Below are positions 5,923 through 12,310 of a stretch of 13,316 bases of DNA, piece after piece. The notes under the pieces are model-generated. The model saw nothing but the letters and a program-made list of their open reading frames with translations, was not told where the DNA came from and ran no database searches. The position numbers were made by a program, and so were the translations under genes. The number at the start of each line of letters is the position of its first letter. The stretch's first letter is position 1. Source of the stretch: UBA1444 sp964601085. Lineage in GTDB: Bacteria > Bacillota > Negativicutes > UBA1444. The stretch is from positions 1 through 13,316 of the forward strand of contig CAZRLN010000068.1 of NCBI GenBank assembly GCA_964601085.1, given 5' to 3'.

Positions 5923-7569
5923 TTACATGAGGTCCAGCGCCGATAGAACCGCCTGGTTGACGGTCGGGGAAGGAGCGGAGCCTTGTTCCGGCGGGCGGAC
6001 AAAATCACGCAAGTGCTGAACAATGCGACTGATGCGCTGGAATGCGTCAGCCGCGCGGTGAATATTGTCCAACTGGTTTTTCCGGGAAAGTTCCTTCCCT
6101 TGCGCCTGCCAGTATAAGACGCTTTCCACCGCCAATTTTCCCGCTTGCAATGGTTGGCTGATTTCGTGGGCCACACTGGCGACCATGATCCCCAGAGAGG
6201 AAATCCTTTCGATGCTGGCGGCCTTGGTCAGCAAATCCTCCTTTTCACGCTCAATCCGACGTTGTTCCGTCACGTTGCGGCAGACTGCAACCAAGCCGTC
6301 CATCCTGCCCATAGAGTCCCGACGGATACTGGCGTTGACCGAAAATTCCTGGGTCTGGCCTTGCCGGTCGCGAATCGAAAGGGGGAAGTCGTTGATATGT
6401 TCCTGCAAGCTAACCTTTTGCCGCAACTCCGCCCTTGAGTCCGTATCCGGCCAAAATGCGGCAATATCCTTGCCGATGAGTTCACCGGGCGCTTGATAGC
6501 CAAACATTTGTGACACGGCTTCATTAACCATGAGTATTTTTCCGGATAAGTCAGTCTGAATGACTCCGTCTTGGATATCGTGCAACAACGTTCGATAACG
6601 GTTACTTATTTCTTCGGCCGCTGTTTCGGCGCGAACGCGATTGCGAATGGTGCGGATCAGGTAGCCTTCGAACAGGAGGATGATGAGGAAAAAGAGGATC
6701 CCCAATAGAATGAAATCGCGTTTCCGTTCGTAAAATGCTTTCAATGCGACGGGTTCACTGATTTCTGTGCTGATGATGAGCGGATAGCCCGGGATAAGGC
6801 GAAAAGCTCGATAATAAAGGCGCCCGTTGCTGTCGTGGATCGTCTGTTCGCCGACTTGATTATGTTGGATGGCGGCTAGCAAAGGATCCCGGTCATGGTC
6901 TTCCCCCGGCAGCATTGTCGGTAAATTGACGGACGCGCGGACAATCCCGTCCAGACCCAATATGACGATGCCGTCGTGCGGCTGTTGGTCGGAACCGGAC
7001 GGGATGGCGAAAAAATTTTCCATCGACACGGCTACGGAAGCGATTCCGGCGAAATTTCCCTCGCGGTCGTTTAACCGCATACTGAGATACAAATGGTGCT
7101 GATCCGGCAACAAGCCAAGATGGGGTTTGCCAATATGAAGGAGAACGCTGTTTTGTTGTTTTTGTGATTGAAATAGCTCTTCACTGGCAATATTGACCTT
7201 CGTGCCCGGGCGCCCAAACAAGGCAAGGTTGCCTTGCCGGTCGGCAATGCCGATTTGTTTAACCGCGACGCGGCTTAATAAACGATCGGTGAGGCTCAGG
7301 GTCGCCGGGGAGAGCTTGCCGCTGGATTCGTAATCTTGTTTGACCAGTAACAGATAATCATCAATTTCTTTCAGCACGGCTTGCGTCTGATGTTCGAGGA
7401 TTTGGGCGCGATTGGCGTTGGCCTGCCGGGCTGCGGCCAGTGTGATTTGCTTTTCGTGGGCCAAAAAGGCATAGCCGAATATCCAGATGCAAACCATCAA
7501 ACCCATGCTAAATAAGCAGATGAATATTTCGGTCTTTGTTTGCAAGGAAAACAATTTACTCATAAACAT
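5923..7569 (-). CDS. Membrane PAS sensor histidine kinase, truncated after HisKA by in-frame TAA
   Basis: This 548-residue protein is the sensory and phosphoacceptor part of a two-component kinase. A membrane helix lies at about 15-36. An extracytoplasmic domain of Cache type follows at about 38-285 (core around 104-190, IGIADRQGNLALFG). The second membrane helix is at about 286-305, a PAS domain at about 322-435, and HisKA at about 455-525 with phosphohistidine H468 in VAHEISQPLQAGK. The frame stops at LDLM-TAA, where the ATPase domain would begin; that domain continues in the same frame as 151 more residues to 5467. A full-length product would be about 700 residues, normal for this architecture. 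The start is uncertain: ATGs at 7569 and 7563 both lack a clear ribosome site. Without the second part it could not autophosphorylate. Confidence 0.85.
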   Translation of the reverse strand: MFMSKLFSLQTKTEIFICLFSMGLMVCIWIFGYAFLAHEKQITLAAARQANANRAQILEHQTQAVLKEIDDYLLLVKQDYESSGKLSPATLSLTDRLLSRVAVKQIGIADRQGNLALFGRPGTKVNIASEELFQSQKQQNSVLLHIGKPHLGLLPDQHHLYLSMRLNDREGNFAGIASVAVSMENFFAIPSGSDQQPHDGIVILGLDGIVRASVNLPTMLPGEDHDRDPLLAAIQHNQVGEQTIHDSNGRLYYRAFRLIPGYPLIISTEISEPVALKAFYERKRDFILLGILFFLIILLFEGYLIRTIRNRVRAETAAEEISNRYRTLLHDIQDGVIQTDLSGKILMVNEAVSQMFGYQAPGELIGKDIAAFWPDTDSRAELRQKVSLQEHINDFPLSIRDRQGQTQEFSVNASIRRDSMGRMDGLVAVCRNVTEQRRIEREKEDLLTKAASIERISSLGIMVASVAHEISQPLQAGKLAVESVLYWQAQGKELSRKNQLDNIHRAADAFQRISRIVQHLRDFVRPPEQGSAPSPTVNQAVLSALDLM

Positions 7570-7578
7570 TTACAATTC

Positions 7579-7627
7579 AACCAGATTTAAAAAAATCCTG
7601 TCTGCTGGTTCGTTTTTTTAAAACGAA
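7579..7627. repeat. Nested inverted repeats upstream of the sensor kinase
   Basis: AACCAG (7579-7584) pairs with CTGGTT (7605-7610). Immediately beside it TTCGTTTT (7609-7616) pairs perfectly with AAAACGAA (7620-7627) over a TTT centre. They lie in the 196-bp divergent region between the kinase and antiporter genes, within the probable kinase leader. They could be an operator or an RNA hairpin; no function can be assigned. Confidence 0.4.
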
Positions 7628-7690
7628 GGGGCACGTTATGGAGAGAAAAAATTATTGACCACACAGGAAAAAGCCGGCATCGAAGCCAAT

Positions 7691-7718
7691 ACTATAAGAA
7701 AGGCATCGGTTTTCTGAA
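7691..7718 (-). promoter_or_regulatory. Weak candidate sigma-A promoter for the kinase operon
   Basis: On the minus strand TTCAGA (7713-7718) and TATAGT (7691-7696) are separated by 16 bp. The -10 box matches five of six bases but the -35 box only four. No sigma-54 type sequence was found in this intergenic region. This is the best candidate I see, and it is weak. Confidence 0.3.
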
Positions 7719-7726
7719 TTGAAAAC
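7709..7726. repeat. Inverted repeat between divergent genes
   Basis: GTTTTC (7709-7714) and GAAAAC (7721-7726) form a perfect inverted repeat around TGAATT, 40 bp before the antiporter start codon. It overlaps the weak minus-strand promoter candidate. It is a possible operator for either gene, but short AT-rich palindromes of this size also occur by chance. Confidence 0.35.
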
Positions 7727-7765
7727 TGACGATTGAACTTAAATGAGAATGTGGAGTGATCACAG

Positions 7766-8773
7766 ATGCTATGGATCCAATTTGTGGTCAGTGCGCTGGT
7801 CATCATTCTGGCGGGATCTCGATTGTCCCGCAATGGCGACATTATCGCCGAGAAAACTGGGTTGGGCGGCTCCCTGGTCGGGGTGGTGCTGATGGCCTCG
7901 GTGACTTCGCTGCCGGAACTGGTCACTGGGGTCAGCGCCGTGATGTTCGTCGGGGCGCCGGATATCGCCGTCGGCGACATCCTGGGCAGTTGCGTATTCA
8001 ATCTGTTCATTTTGGCCGCGTTGCTGGATGCGATTCACAAACCGGCGCCGATCACGACCACGGCGCATCATGGGCACATCCTTTCTGCAGCAGCCGGGAT
8101 CGTCTTGCTTTGCGTTGCTACGTTCGGCATTTTGTTTTCACGCTATAATATTGCAGTCGGCTGGATCGGCTTGGTCAGCCTGGTGATTTTTTTACTCTAT
8201 CCGGTGGCCCTGAAAATTATCGGCGACTACGAGAAAAAGCAGGCAACCGCCCGGCTGGCGGAAGCACAGGCAGTCCTGCAGTACGAGCAGATCACGTTAC
8301 GGCAGGCGGCGATTCGTTATGCAGTCAATGCGGCCTTGGTGGTGGTCGCGGCGGCGATGCTGCCGGAAATCGGCGCCCGGATTGCCACCCAAAGCGGTTT
8401 GGGGCAGACCTTCGTCGGCAGCATTCTGATGGCGCTGACCTCATCCCTGCCGGAAGTCGTGGTGTCGATGGCCGCTGTCCGGATGGGCGCCGTCGATCTG
8501 GCCATCGGCAATCTGTTCGGCAGCAATTTGTTCAATTTGTTTATTTTGGCGATCGATGATTTGTTTTTCCTTCAGGGTCCCTTGTTGAACAGCATCAGTC
8601 CGGCCCATGTGTTTTCGGCGGGGGCGGCTATCGCCATGACGGCGATTTCGATCATTGGGCTGACCTATCGGGCGGAGCGAAAATATTGGCTCTGGGGGTG
8701 GGATTCAATCGCCATGATGGCGTTGTTCGCCCTGAATTTCATCTTGCTGTTTTTGCAGACGGGGTTGGATTGA
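7766..8773 (+). CDS. Calcium/sodium antiporter, CaCA family
   Basis: This 335-residue, strongly hydrophobic inner-membrane protein has about ten predicted helices, typical for bacterial YrbG/NCX-like exchangers, which move Ca2+ or related cations against Na+ or H+. The two inverted alpha-repeats are clear. The first (about 34-83) holds GGSLVG and TSLPE with E51; the second (about 213-262) holds GQTFVG and SSLPE with E230. These glutamates are the ion-binding residues of the family. Each repeat ends in a matching block, GDILGSCVFNLFILA and GNLFGSNLFNLFILA. A charged loop (about 153-180) separates the halves. GGAG lies 9 nt before the ATG. The gene stands alone, divergent from the kinase, and no strong promoter was seen. 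Ion specificity cannot be settled from sequence. Confidence 0.93.
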   Translation: MLWIQFVVSALVIILAGSRLSRNGDIIAEKTGLGGSLVGVVLMASVTSLPELVTGVSAVMFVGAPDIAVGDILGSCVFNLFILAALLDAIHKPAPITTTAHHGHILSAAAGIVLLCVATFGILFSRYNIAVGWIGLVSLVIFLLYPVALKIIGDYEKKQATARLAEAQAVLQYEQITLRQAAIRYAVNAALVVVAAAMLPEIGARIATQSGLGQTFVGSILMALTSSLPEVVVSMAAVRMGAVDLAIGNLFGSNLFNLFILAIDDLFFLQGPLLNSISPAHVFSAGAAIAMTAISIIGLTYRAERKYWLWGWDSIAMMALFALNFILLFLQTGLD

Positions 8774-8793
8774 ATTTTTTTTTACGCGTGCTA

Positions 8794-8823
8794 TTGACAA
8801 ATCGGATATCCGAGAACTATAAT
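8794..8823 (+). promoter_or_regulatory. Consensus sigma-A promoter of the riboswitch/yezD/metQ operon
   Basis: TTGACA (8794-8799) and TATAAT (8818-8823) are both perfect consensus boxes with an 18-bp spacer. The spacer contains the perfect palindrome TCGGATATCCGA (8802-8813), part of which recurs in the cysK promoter. Transcription would start near 8830, just before the SAM riboswitch. Confidence 0.9.
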
Positions 8824-8847
8824 CGGGATAATAAAAATTTCATATCG

Positions 8848-8955
8848 CTTCTCTTATCGAGAGTGGTCGAGGGACTGGCCCGATGACGCCCGGCAACCGG
8901 CAGCAATGCAGTGGTGCCAATTCCAGCAGGAGCAATCCTGAAAGATGAGGGGAAG
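8848..8955 (+). ncRNA. SAM-I (S-box) riboswitch aptamer 1
   Basis: This leader binds S-adenosylmethionine and terminates transcription when SAM is plentiful. P1 is formed by 8848-8858 (CUUCUCUUAUC) and 8944-8955, with one bulge. The core has the family blocks GAGGGACUGGCCCGAUGA and CCCGGCAACC, the GCAGUGGUGCCAAUUCC arm and the AGCAAUCCUGAAAGAUGAG end. The 3' strand of P1 (GGGGAAGAGG) can instead pair with CCUCUGUUCC in the terminator to make the antiterminator. It controls the YezD-like gene and metQ. Confidence 0.97.
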
Positions 8956-8971
8956 AGGAAAAGCTTGATTT

Positions 8972-9007
8972 GCCTCTGTTCCTTCGAACAGAGGCTTTTC
9001 TATTTTT
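8972..9007 (+). terminator. Riboswitch 1 expression-platform terminator
   Basis: GCCTCTGTTC (8972-8981) pairs perfectly over 10 bp with GAACAGAGGC (8986-8995) around a CTTC tetraloop, followed by TTTTCTATTTTT. It ends 16 nt before the YezD-like start codon and forms when SAM stabilises P1. Confidence 0.93.
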
Positions 9008-9022
9008 GAAGGGAGGGGACCT

Positions 9023-9367
9023 GTGGAAATGGAGTACCCGTTGGCGCCGGAAGTCAGGGAAACCGTTTCCCGCTTGATGCGGGAGATACAATTTGGAACG
9101 CTGACTTTAACCGTACAGGATGGACGCATCGTTCAACTGGAACGGAATGAAACATTCCAGTTTCCAGCATTGGCCCCCAAAGCGCAGCCGTCATGGCAAG
9201 CTTCAAAACCGGCAGCGGAATCGTTGACGGGATTGGCGGGGGCGCTGGCGGGATTGCAGTTTGGCCAGGTAGTGATCAAATTTCAGGCGGGCCGCGCGAT
9301 TCAAATCGACCGGACGGAAAAACGACGCTGGTCGGATTTGATGGGCATTGGCGGCGATGGAATATAG
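9023..9367 (+). CDS. Small protein with two YezD/DUF2292-like repeats
   Basis: This 114-residue soluble protein has no signal peptide. It starts at GTG 9023, with GGAGG 6 nt upstream; the ATG two codons on is too far from that site. YezD (DUF2292) proteins are usually single domains of about 55-60 residues. Here the motif appears twice, 56 residues apart: FGTLTLTVQDGRIVQLER (24-41) and FGQVVIKFQAGRAIQIDR (80-97), with 7 of 18 positions identical and most others similar. The second copy has the standard TEKRR ending and is preceded by a flexible Ala/Pro/Ser linker. The molecular function of the family is unknown to me. Control by a SAM riboswitch and position directly before metQ (33 nt) tie it to sulfur amino acid supply, by inference. 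Confidence 0.82.
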   Translation: MEMEYPLAPEVRETVSRLMREIQFGTLTLTVQDGRIVQLERNETFQFPALAPKAQPSWQASKPAAESLTGLAGALAGLQFGQVVIKFQAGRAIQIDRTEKRRWSDLMGIGGDGI

Positions 9368-9399
9368 CAGGGAAAACGAAAATGCGAGGAGAGAGTAGA

Positions 9400-10242
9400 A
9401 TGGGTAAAACGAAAAAGTGGTTATCCTACATCACGGCGGCGACACTGATCGCCTTTGTTCTGACCGGCTGCGGCGGCGAAACCAAAAAAACGGAACCAGG
9501 GAAACCGGCGCAACCGACTGTGCGAAACTCCATCAAGGTCGGCGTGACTGCCGGCCCGCAGGCGGAAGTCATGGAGGTCGCCAAAAAAGTGGCGGCGAAA
9601 GACGGCCTGACCATCCAAATCGTCGAGTTCAACGATTTTATCCAGCCCAATGTCGCGTTGAGCCAGGGCGATCTCGATGCCAATGCCTACCAGCACCAGC
9701 CATTCCTTGACAACCAAATCAAAGAACGCAAATATGAACTCACATCGATTGCGCAGACCATCATCATCCCGATGGGGATTTACTCGAAAAAGATCAAGAA
9801 GCTGGACGAACTGAAACCCGGCTCGACCGTGGCGGTGCCGAATGATCCAACCAATGGCGGCCGCGGCCTGCTGCTCCTGGAAAAAGCCGGGCTGATCAAG
9901 CTCAATCCCCAGGCGGGCCTCAAGGCCACTCCCCAGGACATCGTCGCCAACCCGAAAAATCTCAAGATCAAAGAGCTGGAAGCGGCGCAGGTTCCCCGAT
10001 CACTGGACGACGTCGATATCGCGGCGGTGAATGCCAATTACGCCGTGGTGGCCGGGCTGTCGCCGAAGACCGATTCGCTTCTGCTCGAAGATTCCAAATC
10101 TCCGTATGCCTGCGTGATCGCCGTACGTACCAAAGACAAGTCCGACCCGGTGTTCCAGAAGCTGATCAAAGCCTACCAATCGCCGGAAGTGAAAACATTT
10201 GTCGAAAAACAGTACAAGGGAGCCTTTGTCGCTGTTTGGTAA
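9400..10242 (+). CDS. metQ: Methionine ABC transporter substrate-binding lipoprotein MetQ, copy 1
   Basis: This 280-residue NlpA/MetQ-family lipoprotein captures methionine for a MetNI importer. The signal peptide ends in the lipobox LTGC with lipidated C23. Family motifs are VGVTAGP, the EFNDFIQPNVAL block, PMGIYSKK, PNDPTNGGR and ELEAAQVPRSLDDV. The ATG at 9400 has GAGGAG 8 nt upstream and is followed at once by the signal peptide, so upstream in-frame ATGs are rejected. The ligand-pocket segment reads YQHQPF, where copy 2 and typical family members have F-Q-H-x-P-Y, so the aromatic residues are exchanged and specificity may differ. It is cotranscribed with the YezD-like gene under riboswitch 1. 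No metN or metI is adjacent. Confidence 0.95.
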   Translation: MGKTKKWLSYITAATLIAFVLTGCGGETKKTEPGKPAQPTVRNSIKVGVTAGPQAEVMEVAKKVAAKDGLTIQIVEFNDFIQPNVALSQGDLDANAYQHQPFLDNQIKERKYELTSIAQTIIIPMGIYSKKIKKLDELKPGSTVAVPNDPTNGGRGLLLLEKAGLIKLNPQAGLKATPQDIVANPKNLKIKELEAAQVPRSLDDVDIAAVNANYAVVAGLSPKTDSLLLEDSKSPYACVIAVRTKDKSDPVFQKLIKAYQSPEVKTFVEKQYKGAFVAVW

Positions 10243-10259
10243 AAAGATTCTCTGGTCAG

Positions 10260-10288
10260 TTGACAAATTTATATCCGAGTGAAATAAT
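10260..10288 (+). promoter_or_regulatory. Sigma-A promoter of cysK
   Basis: TTGACA (10260-10265) is perfect, and AATAAT (10283-10288), with a 17-bp spacer, matches five of six bases. The promoter begins 17 nt after the metQ stop. The -35 box and spacer share TTGACAAAT and ATATCCGAG with the riboswitch 1 promoter. Confidence 0.7.
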
Positions 10289-10327
10289 AAGATATAAATT
10301 ATAAATGGCAGCTGATCAGAAAAACTG

Positions 10328-10380
10328 AAGGCTCAAAGGACACTTCGACAGGGAAGCGTTTTTTGAGCCTTTCTTTCTTC
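10328..10380 (+). terminator. Leader hairpin before cysK, terminator or attenuator
   Basis: AAGGCTCAAA (10328-10337) pairs perfectly over 10 bp with TTTGAGCCTT (10362-10371). The loop holds a smaller CTTC/GAAG stem (10343-10346 and 10353-10356). The U tract TCTTTCTTC is interrupted. It lies after the cysK promoter and 28 nt before the start codon, so it could end the upstream metQ transcript, attenuate cysK, or both. I see no S-box or T-box core in the leader. Confidence 0.6.
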
Positions 10381-10408
10381 GCAGACTGCAAAATGGGGAG
10401 GAATCATC

Positions 10409-11350
10409 ATGAGCAAAATCGCCCAAAAGTTAACGGACCTGATCGGCAATACCCCGCTGTTGGCATTGAACCGGTTCAGCCGGGAGGCCGGTCTGCCTTC
10501 CGCCGTTGTGGCCAAACTCGAATATTTCAATCCGCTGGGCAGCGTCAAGGACCGGGTCGCGTACGCGATGATTACGGCTGCTGAACAGGCCGGGAAAATC
10601 AACCAGGATACCGTGATCATCGAGCCGACGAGCGGCAACACCGGTGTCGGCCTGGCGTTTGTGGCCGCGTCCAAAGGGTACAAACTGGTGTTGACCATGC
10701 CGGAAACGATGAGCGTTGAGCGGCGCAACCTGCTCAAGGCTCTGGGGGCGGAGATCGTCCTGACTTCCGGCGCCGCCGGCATGAAGGGTGCGATTGCCAA
10801 AGCGGAAGAATTGGCCCAGGCCAATCCCAACTCCTTCATTCCCCAGCAATTCAAAAACCCGGCCAACCCGGAGATTCACCGGAAAACGACGGCGGAAGAA
10901 ATCTGGCGCGATACCGACGGCAAAGTGGACATCTTCGTGGCTGGTGTCGGCACGGGCGGCACGATCACCGGCGTGGGCGAGGTCCTTAAAAAACATAATC
11001 CCGCCGTCAAGATCATCGCCGTCGAGCCGTCATCCTCGCCGGTATTGTCCGGCGGGCAGCCGGGGCCGCACGCACTGCAGGGAATCGGCGCCGGCTTTGT
11101 GCCGGATGTATTGAATCGCGCCATTTTGGATGAGATCGTTCCCGTGAAAAATGAAGATGCGTTTGCCACTTCCCGCACCTTGTCGAAAACAGAAGGCCTG
11201 TTGGTCGGCATCTCGTCGGGAGCGGCGGCTTGGGCGGCGACGCAGATCGCCAAACGGCCGGAAAACGCCGGCAAGGTGATTGTTGTGTTGTTGCCGGATA
11301 CCGGCGAACGGTATCTGTCGACCCCGCTGTTTACCGAGCCGGCGGAATAG
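10409..11350 (+). CDS. cysK: Cysteine synthase (O-acetylserine sulfhydrylase)
   Basis: This 313-residue, PLP-dependent cytosolic enzyme makes L-cysteine and acetate from O-acetyl-L-serine and sulfide, the last step of cysteine synthesis. The PLP lysine is K47 in NPLGSVKDR. The substrate loop is TSGNTG (74-79), the phosphate-binding loop GTGGT (181-185), and the cofactor ring-nitrogen serine lies in GISSGAA (268-273). The length is typical of CysK and there is no CBS domain, so it is not cystathionine beta-synthase. GGGGAGG lies 7 nt before the ATG. It has its own promoter and a hairpin leader, and sits between two metQ genes. A related sulfhydrylase of CysM type cannot be excluded, but the length and motifs favour CysK. 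Confidence 0.96.
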   Translation: MSKIAQKLTDLIGNTPLLALNRFSREAGLPSAVVAKLEYFNPLGSVKDRVAYAMITAAEQAGKINQDTVIIEPTSGNTGVGLAFVAASKGYKLVLTMPETMSVERRNLLKALGAEIVLTSGAAGMKGAIAKAEELAQANPNSFIPQQFKNPANPEIHRKTTAEEIWRDTDGKVDIFVAGVGTGGTITGVGEVLKKHNPAVKIIAVEPSSSPVLSGGQPGPHALQGIGAGFVPDVLNRAILDEIVPVKNEDAFATSRTLSKTEGLLVGISSGAAAWAATQIAKRPENAGKVIVVLLPDTGERYLSTPLFTEPAE

Positions 11351-11383
11351 GCGAACTAGGGACTGTATTGGCAACTTCTTTCG

Positions 11384-11412
11384 TTGACAGAGGAAACCTC
11401 CTATGGTAGATT
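11384..11412 (+). promoter_or_regulatory. Sigma-A promoter of the PAN-domain gene
   Basis: TTGACA (11384-11389) and TAGATT (11407-11412) have a 17-bp spacer and a TG extended -10 (TGG before TAGATT). The spacer holds the inverted repeat GAGG-AAA-CCTC (11390-11400). An upstream TTG start for the gene would lie inside this -35 box, which supports the ATG at 11444 instead. Confidence 0.7.
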
Positions 11413-11443
11413 GAAACTGACAAAATCTTCAAGGCGGTGTCCA

Positions 11444-12277
11444 ATGAAAAAGCGGTTGATCCTTGGCGTTGTTTTGTTATTGCTCGGGCTTGTAACAATT
11501 TGTGAAATACCGATGGCGGAAGCGGGCGGGTACTGGAAACAGGAACCGCCGGTCACCGAAACGAGTGGCGGCGGGAAACCCTGTTCGATCGGGAAATGGC
11601 CTGACCAGAATGGCTGGCAACGGCAGGTGTTTGATTTTGGCGCGACCCATGTCAGCTTTGGCTTCTATGGCGCTCCCGTTCAACCCCACTGGTCGCATGT
11701 CAGGGCCTGGTGGCAGGCGCCGCCGGCGGTGTTATATCCGAAACAGAAAATTTCCTTCCAATTTGGCGCGACGGTAGAGGGATGGCACCCGTTGCGAGGG
11801 GATGTTCGGGTCTGGATATATAAAATGTCGGGAATGGGCGGGGACGAACAGTTGGGATATATATCCACAAAAGCTTCTGCCTCCAACACAACCAAGTTGC
11901 ATGTGGTGCCTGATGGTTTTCCGGGCGAAGCGCCCAAAGACGCTCGTCTGCGGTATCAGATGGGGGCGAGCGACGCCTGCAAGACGATCTTTTCCTACAA
12001 GTGGGTGTCGGACAAGTCTGGCCAAGGGGCGGCGTCTGCGCCATCCAAACCGGGCATCACGACCGAGCCCAATACCGACCGTTACGGATCGGACTACAAA
12101 TGCCTGCGCGGCGTCGAAACGCCGGCGGCCTGCCGAAGTCTCTGCGCCGGCGAAGCCGAGTGCCGAGCGTATACCTGGGTGAAACCGGGGGCCATTGAGC
12201 CACAGGCTATCTGTTGCCTGAAAAATGCGGTTCCGGGGGCCACCCGAAACGACAACTGCGTTTCCGGCGTAAAATAG
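11444..12277 (+). CDS. Secreted protein with C-terminal PAN/Apple-type domain
   Basis: This 277-residue exported protein starts at ATG 11444, with AAGGCGGTG just upstream. A classical signal peptide covers 1-27, cleaved at about AEA-GG. C20 is not in a valid lipobox (VTIC), so the protein is probably released rather than lipidated. Residues about 45-190 form an aromatic-rich, probably beta domain with C47 and C179 that I do not recognise. After an Ala/Ser/Pro linker, residues about 211-277 match bacterial PAN domains: DRYGSDY, then PAACRSLCAGEAECRAYTWV, then CCLKNAVP and a closing CVSGVK. C220, C230, C234, C240, C257, C258 and C272 could form disulfides. PAN domains bind proteins or sugars; the target here is unknown. 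It has its own promoter and may be cotranscribed with the following metQ (30-33 nt, no terminator seen). Confidence 0.87.
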   Translation: MKKRLILGVVLLLLGLVTICEIPMAEAGGYWKQEPPVTETSGGGKPCSIGKWPDQNGWQRQVFDFGATHVSFGFYGAPVQPHWSHVRAWWQAPPAVLYPKQKISFQFGATVEGWHPLRGDVRVWIYKMSGMGGDEQLGYISTKASASNTTKLHVVPDGFPGEAPKDARLRYQMGASDACKTIFSYKWVSDKSGQGAASAPSKPGITTEPNTDRYGSDYKCLRGVETPAACRSLCAGEAECRAYTWVKPGAIEPQAICCLKNAVPGATRNDNCVSGVK

Positions 12278-12310
12278 GCGCAATACAATTAATGAAAAAG
12301 GGGATTTATG

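Noticed and set aside
5923..5925. Selenocysteine or pyrrolysine recoding at the kinase stop
   Set aside because: The codon is TAA, whereas those amino acids use TGA and TAG.
5748..6176. A frameshift joining the kinase halves through an overlapping frame
   Set aside because: Codon-by-codon reading shows both halves share the same frame, so only the stop codon divides them and no shift is needed.
8775..8783. Run of nine T after the antiporter as a terminator
   Set aside because: No stable GC stem precedes it; only a tiny TGC/GCA pairing is visible.
9193..9399. N-terminal extension of the first MetQ to an ATG at 9193
   Set aside because: It would overlap the YezD-like gene in another frame and put about 70 residues before a clear signal peptide. 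The ATG at 9400 has a good ribosome site.
10296..10408. T-box or S-box leader before cysK
   Set aside because: I found neither the AGGGUGGNACCGCG T-box core nor the S-box GAUGA/GGCAACC blocks in this leader.
11368..11386. TTGGCAACTTCTTTCG before the PAN gene as a sigma-54 promoter
   Set aside because: The -12 position reads CG, not GC, at the required spacing, and a good sigma-A promoter is present directly downstream.
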